Source of the DNA: JAVBTR01 sp031556065
Lineage (GTDB): Bacteria > Bacillota > Clostridia > Christensenellales > Aristaeellaceae
Direction: 5' to 3'
Length of the DNA stretch: 17,692 bases
NCBI GenBank assembly: GCA_031556065.1
Contig: JAVBTR010000042.1
Location: 1 to 17,692 of the forward strand
A program made the translations under genes and the position numbers. The notes under the pieces are model-generated. The model did no database searches. It had not been told where the DNA came from and saw nothing but the letters and a program-made list of their open reading frames with translations. Shown in pieces: positions 14,454 through 17,692 of the stretch. Within the stretch, counting starts at the first letter, position 1. The number at the start of each line of letters is the position of its first letter.

Positions 14454-16091
14454 ATGAATCTGAGCAATTTTGAAACGAATTTCACTTCGAAAATCCTTGA
14501 ACGGGGATTAATGTATTATCGTGAAGGCAATGTGGAAAACCTTGAATTTGAACATGGCGTTTGGACAGCGGAGGTTTCTGGAAGTTCAGATTATACGGTT
14601 ACAGTGACGATGTCAGACAATGGAGAAGTGCTGGCTAGCATATGCGATTGCCCTTACGATCAAGGTGAGTTCTGCAAACATCAGGCAGCTGTTTTCTATG
14701 CGTTAAGAAACGGAGTCGGTGTCAAAGCGCCATCCAAACCGAGTCTTAAGCAAGTTCTTGATAAGCAGGATAAAGGGACGCTGATTGGCTTGCTATTGGA
14801 GATCGCAGCAAACGACCGCGCATTCAAGAATGAACTCATGCTACGCTTTTCGAATCAAAAGATGAGCATCAGCTTTGCCAAAGAATTGATCCGCAGTTCA
14901 ATCAAAAGCGCAACGAAACGTCATTATGTGGATTATGAACACGCCTATGACGCAGTGAGCGGTGCGGAAAAGGTACTGGCTTATGTACAAAAGAATAGAA
15001 ATGGCGATGCGTTATTCAGGTTCGAGTTATGCGCCTTGGTGCTGGAAGAAATGACCGATCTGCTGGCGTACTGCGACGATTCGGATGGTGCTGTAGGGGG
15101 TGCGATTTATTCGGTCCTTGAAGTGATCAAAGAGATAATCTCCAACATGAAACCGGCCAGTAAGGATGTCGGACAAATGGTTGCAAATGTACTTAAGCAT
15201 GCACAGAAGGCTGTCTATGATGGGTGGCGGGAGTGGCGCTTTGATTTGGTGACAGCGCTGATCCCCTTTTGCGGCGTGAGCGAATATCGAAACGCCGTGG
15301 AAGCCTATCTTGAATCCATCTATCCTGACGAAAGGTCGGATTACTCCACCAGGTTTGAGCGCAAACAGATAGACGAGATGATGTTCCGTATCATTCTTGA
15401 AAACGACGGCATGGATTCTGCCGATCAGTTTGCCGAAAAACATCTGGATAATGATGTGTTTCGTGAAAAGCTGATTTTGGGGAGTATCAAGAGCAACCGG
15501 GTAGATAAGGCGCTTGAACTCTGTTTGGATGGGGAACGGCAGGACAAGGGGTATGCGGGTCTTGTATCACGCTGGAAAGAACTTCGCTATCAGGTTTATG
15601 AAAAGCAAGGGGATAAAAGTAGCTGTGAAAACTTAGCGCATGAGATGCTTCTTAGTGGGATGATCGACTATCTTGAAAAATACAAGGCACTGATTCCAAC
15701 GGATAGGTGGATCGAAAAGCGGGATGAGCTGCTGGAGCAACTTCAAAAGGGCTGGCAGGGTAACCGAATCTATCTGAAAATACTCATTGATGAAGGCTTA
15801 AAGTCACGGCTGCTGACTTACGTTGAAAAACATCCTAATAGCGTGGTAGGACTATATAAATACCTGATACCCGAGTATGCTGCGGATGTTGAATGGGTAT
15901 TTTCTAATTATATTCTCTCACAAGCACAGGCAGCTTCGGATAGAAGCGGATATCGTCACATCTGTGGATTGATTAAGGTGTACAGTGATGCATGTGGTGA
16001 AAAGCTGGCAAATGAAATGAGAGGTTCACTGTGTGGGGCGTATCCTCGCCGACCGGTTTTTTTGGACGAGCTTAAAAAGATGCGGTTATAA
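14454..16091 (+). CDS. SWIM zinc-finger domain protein
   Basis: The 545-residue protein has a SWIM zinc finger near its N-terminus: Cys64-x-Cys66-x7-Cys74-x-His76 in CDCPYDQGEFCKH, after a region typical of these proteins (ILERGLMYYREGNVENLEFEHGVW). The remaining 450 residues are mostly helical and look like repeats (KALELCLDGERQDKGYAGLV, LAHEMLLSGMIDYLEKY), as in the C-terminal parts of SWIM-domain proteins in Firmicutes. SWIM domains bind DNA or proteins, and in bacteria they often partner SNF2-type helicases. No helicase gene is next to this one. ATG 14454 has AGGGAG 7 bases upstream. An ATG 39 bases earlier lacks a site. The gene is divergent from the Phd-NTF2 gene, and its stop is 17 bases before a tRNA-like repeat. 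Confidence 0.85.
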   Translation: MNLSNFETNFTSKILERGLMYYREGNVENLEFEHGVWTAEVSGSSDYTVTVTMSDNGEVLASICDCPYDQGEFCKHQAAVFYALRNGVGVKAPSKPSLKQVLDKQDKGTLIGLLLEIAANDRAFKNELMLRFSNQKMSISFAKELIRSSIKSATKRHYVDYEHAYDAVSGAEKVLAYVQKNRNGDALFRFELCALVLEEMTDLLAYCDDSDGAVGGAIYSVLEVIKEIISNMKPASKDVGQMVANVLKHAQKAVYDGWREWRFDLVTALIPFCGVSEYRNAVEAYLESIYPDERSDYSTRFERKQIDEMMFRIILENDGMDSADQFAEKHLDNDVFREKLILGSIKSNRVDKALELCLDGERQDKGYAGLVSRWKELRYQVYEKQGDKSSCENLAHEMLLSGMIDYLEKYKALIPTDRWIEKRDELLEQLQKGWQGNRIYLKILIDEGLKSRLLTYVEKHPNSVVGLYKYLIPEYAADVEWVFSNYILSQAQAASDRSGYRHICGLIKVYSDACGEKLANEMRGSLCGAYPRRPVFLDELKKMRL

Positions 16092-16108
16092 TTGCAGTTT
16101 ATTTGCAT

Positions 16109-16127
16109 AGGTTCGAGCACTACCTAA
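16109..16127 (+). repeat. tRNA T-arm-like direct repeat, right end of island
   Basis: AGGTTCGAGCACTACCTAA matches the left repeat at 12228-12246 at 16 of 19 positions in the same orientation. It follows the SWIM gene stop by 17 bases. Confidence 0.55.
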
Positions 16128-16188
16128 GCAAGGAACGCAGCATGTTAAAGAGGCTGAAACCGTTGAAATATATAGGGGTTGGGGTTTT

Positions 16189-16242
16189 ATCATTTTGATA
16201 TGGTTTAGCCTAGCCTGCACATGTTAGGACTATCAAAATGAT
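16189..16242 (+). promoter_or_regulatory. Alternative hairpin overlapping the next terminator
   Basis: ATCATTTTGATA (16189-16200) is the perfect reverse complement of TATCAAAATGAT (16231-16242). The right arm shares bases with the left arm of the terminator at 16227-16266, so both structures cannot form at once. This resembles an antiterminator/terminator switch, but no known riboswitch or T-box motif is visible. Confidence 0.4.
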
Positions 16243-16266
16243 GAAACATTTTGTCAGTCCTTTTTT
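16227..16266 (+). terminator. Intrinsic terminator right of the SWIM gene
   Basis: The arms 16227-16240 and 16247-16260 pair at 12 of 14 positions with a two-base internal mismatch. T residues follow from 16261 to 16266. It ends in TTTTTCGTTG, the same ten bases that end the terminator at 12132-12170. Confidence 0.75.
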
Positions 16267-16277
16267 CGTTGATATAT

Positions 16278-16293
16278 AAGGCTTTGCGGACTT
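16278..16293 (+). repeat. 16-bp direct repeat, right copy
   Basis: AAGGCTTTGCGGACTT is the partner of the copy at 12195-12210 with one mismatch, in the same orientation. Confidence 0.7.
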
Positions 16294-16344
16294 TTGGGTA
16301 TTGATAGGGGCGGCGTGGAGTCGCTCTTTTTTGCGTTTTGGGGT

Positions 16345-16358
16345 AGGTTCGGGTCCTA
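16345..16358 (+). repeat. tRNA T-arm-like repeat, outer right copy
   Basis: AGGTTCGGGTCCTA is identical to 12228-12241. It lies 51 bases after the right 16-bp motif, compared with 17 bases on the left, so the two flanks are related but not exact duplicates. Confidence 0.6.
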
Positions 16359-16449
16359 GTAGAATGGAAGATGGCGAGAGATTAGGGCTGTGGGAATTGC
16401 TCTGCGACTGACTCTTGATTGATTTGTGCAGGGGTGTGCATGTCTATAG

Positions 16450-16617
16450 CTAGGGGTATCGCAGCGCCAGCTGGATCCGCTAAGGGGTGTGCGTTTGGGC
16501 TGGTTACTTTCTCGCCTCGAAGGCTTTCTTGAACCTAAAGGTAAAAAGTGGTACAAGCATCCTGTCTGTTTTCCAACTTTACAATTCTATAACCATATTA
16601 GGCTAGTAAGACAATAA
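16450..16617 (+). pseudogene. Possible C-terminal coding remnant
   Basis: A stop-free frame of 55 codons without an ATG has a protein-like second half (RLEGFLEPKGKKWYKH, then PTLQFYNHIRLVRQ). It opens after an in-frame TAG at 16447-16449. It looks like the tail of a gene that lost its front, possibly during insertion of the island. I do not recognise the family. Confidence 0.25.
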
Positions 16618-16737
16618 GTATAAAGGTCATTAAGAAAGTCTCTAGCAGTCATTTTTTGCTGGTAGGGGCATTTTTTTATAGGTTGGAAGGTGCTGGGTGA
16701 GAAGTAAGCATGAAAAGCAGGCATGAGTAGGCCTACC

Positions 16738-16765
16738 TTGACATTAGCTGTTAATTAAGTATACT
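16738..16765 (+). promoter_or_regulatory. Strong promoter (TTGACA-16-TATACT)
   Basis: A consensus TTGACA (16738-16743) and TATACT (16760-16765) are 16 bases apart. Transcription would start near 16772, about 95 bases upstream of the membrane sensor gene at 16868. Confidence 0.65.
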
Positions 16766-16867
16766 TTAAAGATAAAGCGGTAAAGCAAGCAGATAAAATA
16801 ACCATTGCGCAACAGGTATGTTTTGATGAGCGGTTTGGCTCTTTAAATAGTGTGAAAGGGGCAGCAT

Positions 16868-17692
16868 ATGCAAATGAATCGGTGGCGACTGCCAGCAAAG
16901 AACGAAAGAAAGATATTTCGCAACTACTTGACACGGTATCTTTTGATCGTACTGGTGGTTATTCTTTGCTGTATCCCTTTTGGCTTCAAGGCTTATCAAA
17001 GTATAGAAGAATTTGTTTTAGCGCAAAATTTAAGGGAAATCGAGGATGGTATCAAGGCACTGAATCACGATGTTGAAAAGATGAGCATCATAGCTACCCT
17101 TATGGGGGAAGATACCTATCTATTGGATCTGGCCAGGATTCGGGGAGATGTTCCTGGCAGCAAATCTTTACACATGAAATACATCAAGGAAAACCTGTTT
17201 GACAACTTATGCCTGTATGATACGGCCTCAATGGCGTTTTTTATGTTTCGCAACAATCAGGTGGTGGTGACAGCCAGCCAGGTTTCAAACCATTATGAGG
17301 ATTTTTACGGCAAGTTCTTATCTGTGGACGATCTAACTCAGGAGGCGTTTCGAGAAAAAGTTTTCAATCAGGTAAATCAGAGTCCGTACTTGAAAACGGA
17401 TCAGGTTATGTACTATGATCGCGGTAATAAGATTATTAAAAATGACGTGATTTTATATCTGCAGCCTGTAGCAGTGGATAGCTCTTTTGCCAACTGTCCG
17501 GCAGTGATGGTTTTCATTATAGAAAAGCAACGCTTTTTGGAGTTTTTGCTACCCGGGGATTTAGCAAGTACGGCCGCCCTTAAATTAACAGACCGAGCTG
17601 GCAACGAGATGTTGAATACGGGCCCGGCGGATGCTTTTGACGCGAAGGGTTATGAGTTGCTGAATTATCCCAATGAAGCTTGCGGTTTATCG
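16868..17692 (+). CDS. Membrane-anchored sensory regulator, 3' end missing
   Basis: An uninterrupted frame of 275 codons runs from ATG 16868 (AAAGGGG 6 bases upstream) to the end of the window. The N-terminus is basic (MQMNRWRLPAKNERKIF), then a membrane helix (YLLIVLVVILCCIPFGF, about residues 26-42), then a large extracellular region (EEFVLAQNLREIEDGIKALN onward) with the look of a Cache-type sensor. This layout is shared by membrane-bound AraC-type regulators and by YesM-type kinases of sugar loci. The catalytic or DNA-binding C-terminus lies beyond the window, so the class cannot be settled. The internal ATG at 16874 is a less likely start. It may open a second sugar-utilisation locus. 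Confidence 0.75.
   Translation, partial: MQMNRWRLPAKNERKIFRNYLTRYLLIVLVVILCCIPFGFKAYQSIEEFVLAQNLREIEDGIKALNHDVEKMSIIATLMGEDTYLLDLARIRGDVPGSKSLHMKYIKENLFDNLCLYDTASMAFFMFRNNQVVVTASQVSNHYEDFYGKFLSVDDLTQEAFREKVFNQVNQSPYLKTDQVMYYDRGNKIIKNDVILYLQPVAVDSSFANCPAVMVFIIEKQRFLEFLLPGDLASTAALKLTDRAGNEMLNTGPADAFDAKGYELLNYPNEACGLS

Larger units (their letters stand above)
12228..16127. mobile_element. Candidate 3.9-kb recombinase island
   Basis: Direct repeats of 19 bases (16 identical) at 12228-12246 and 16109-16127 bracket exactly three genes: a serine recombinase, the Phd-NTF2-Phd fusion and a SWIM protein. Outer repeats with the same order of motifs (16-bp motif, then AGGTTCGGGTCCTA) lie at 12195-12241 and 16278-16358. 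The boundaries therefore could also be the outer pair, giving about 4.1 kb. Serine recombinases do not usually target tRNA genes, so the tRNA-like ends may have come from an older tyrosine-integrase element. Confidence 0.45.
16359..16867. other. Intergenic stretch right of the island
   Basis: This stretch contains the short coding remnant at 16450-16617, two AGGGGTGTGC-type motifs shared with the hairpin at 2494-2527, and a strong promoter at 16738-16765. I see no complete gene. The leader from the promoter to the next start codon is about 95 nt, and I see no recognisable riboswitch in it. Confidence 0.55.

Noticed and set aside
16356..16556. A 66-codon leftward frame
   Set aside because: It is rich in Arg, Ser and Pro with no recognisable domain, no ribosome binding site I can see, and it lies over the repeat-rich flank of the island.
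16852..17076. A 74-codon rightward frame starting at 16852
   Set aside because: It overlaps the membrane sensor gene at 16868 in another frame. The sensor frame has a better ribosome binding site, a membrane helix and stays open to the window end.

Overview
The window looks like a chromosomal segment of a Gram-positive anaerobe of the Clostridia (Eubacteriales). This rests on AGGAGG-type ribosome binding sites, consensus sigma-A promoters, a YesM/YesN-type two-component system, a CUT1 sugar ABC transporter without its own ATPase, and a Clostridia-type serine recombinase. I cannot name a species.

Region 1 (1-2818) is AT-rich accessory DNA. It holds a small membrane protein gene (822-1229) and an ApeA-like HEPN ribonuclease gene interrupted by a frameshift at a T tract (1339-2332). 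A gene-free stretch follows (2333-2818), full of short repeats: two GAAACACCC units, a perfect 13-bp hairpin, and a cluster of ATCGTTAA motifs.

Region 2 (2819-12170) is a compact glycan-utilisation locus. A cytoplasmic GH89 alpha-N-acetylglucosaminidase is transcribed leftward. Facing away from it are a sensor histidine kinase and an AraC-type response regulator, then a solute-binding protein, two permeases and a Cys-type sulfatase. The simplest reading is that the two-component system senses an oligosaccharide and switches on its import, and that the GH89 enzyme and sulfatase then dismantle it inside the cell. The substrate would be a sulfated, alpha-GlcNAc-containing glycan such as heparan-type or mucin-derived fragments. 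No ABC ATPase or sulfatase-maturing enzyme is present, so both must be encoded elsewhere. The divergent promoters, a perfect palindrome over the GH89 -35 box and a terminator/direct-repeat element before the binding-protein gene suggest layered control.

Region 3 (about 12100-16360) looks like a small mobile island. It contains a serine recombinase, an unusual protein in which an NTF2/SnoaL domain sits between two Phd/YefM-antitoxin-like pieces, and a SWIM zinc-finger protein. It is bracketed by direct repeats that resemble the T-arm and 3' end of tRNA-Asn, each next to a terminator and a shared 16-bp motif.

Region 4 (16360-17692) holds a short coding remnant, a strong promoter and the start of a membrane-anchored sensory regulator that runs off the window end.
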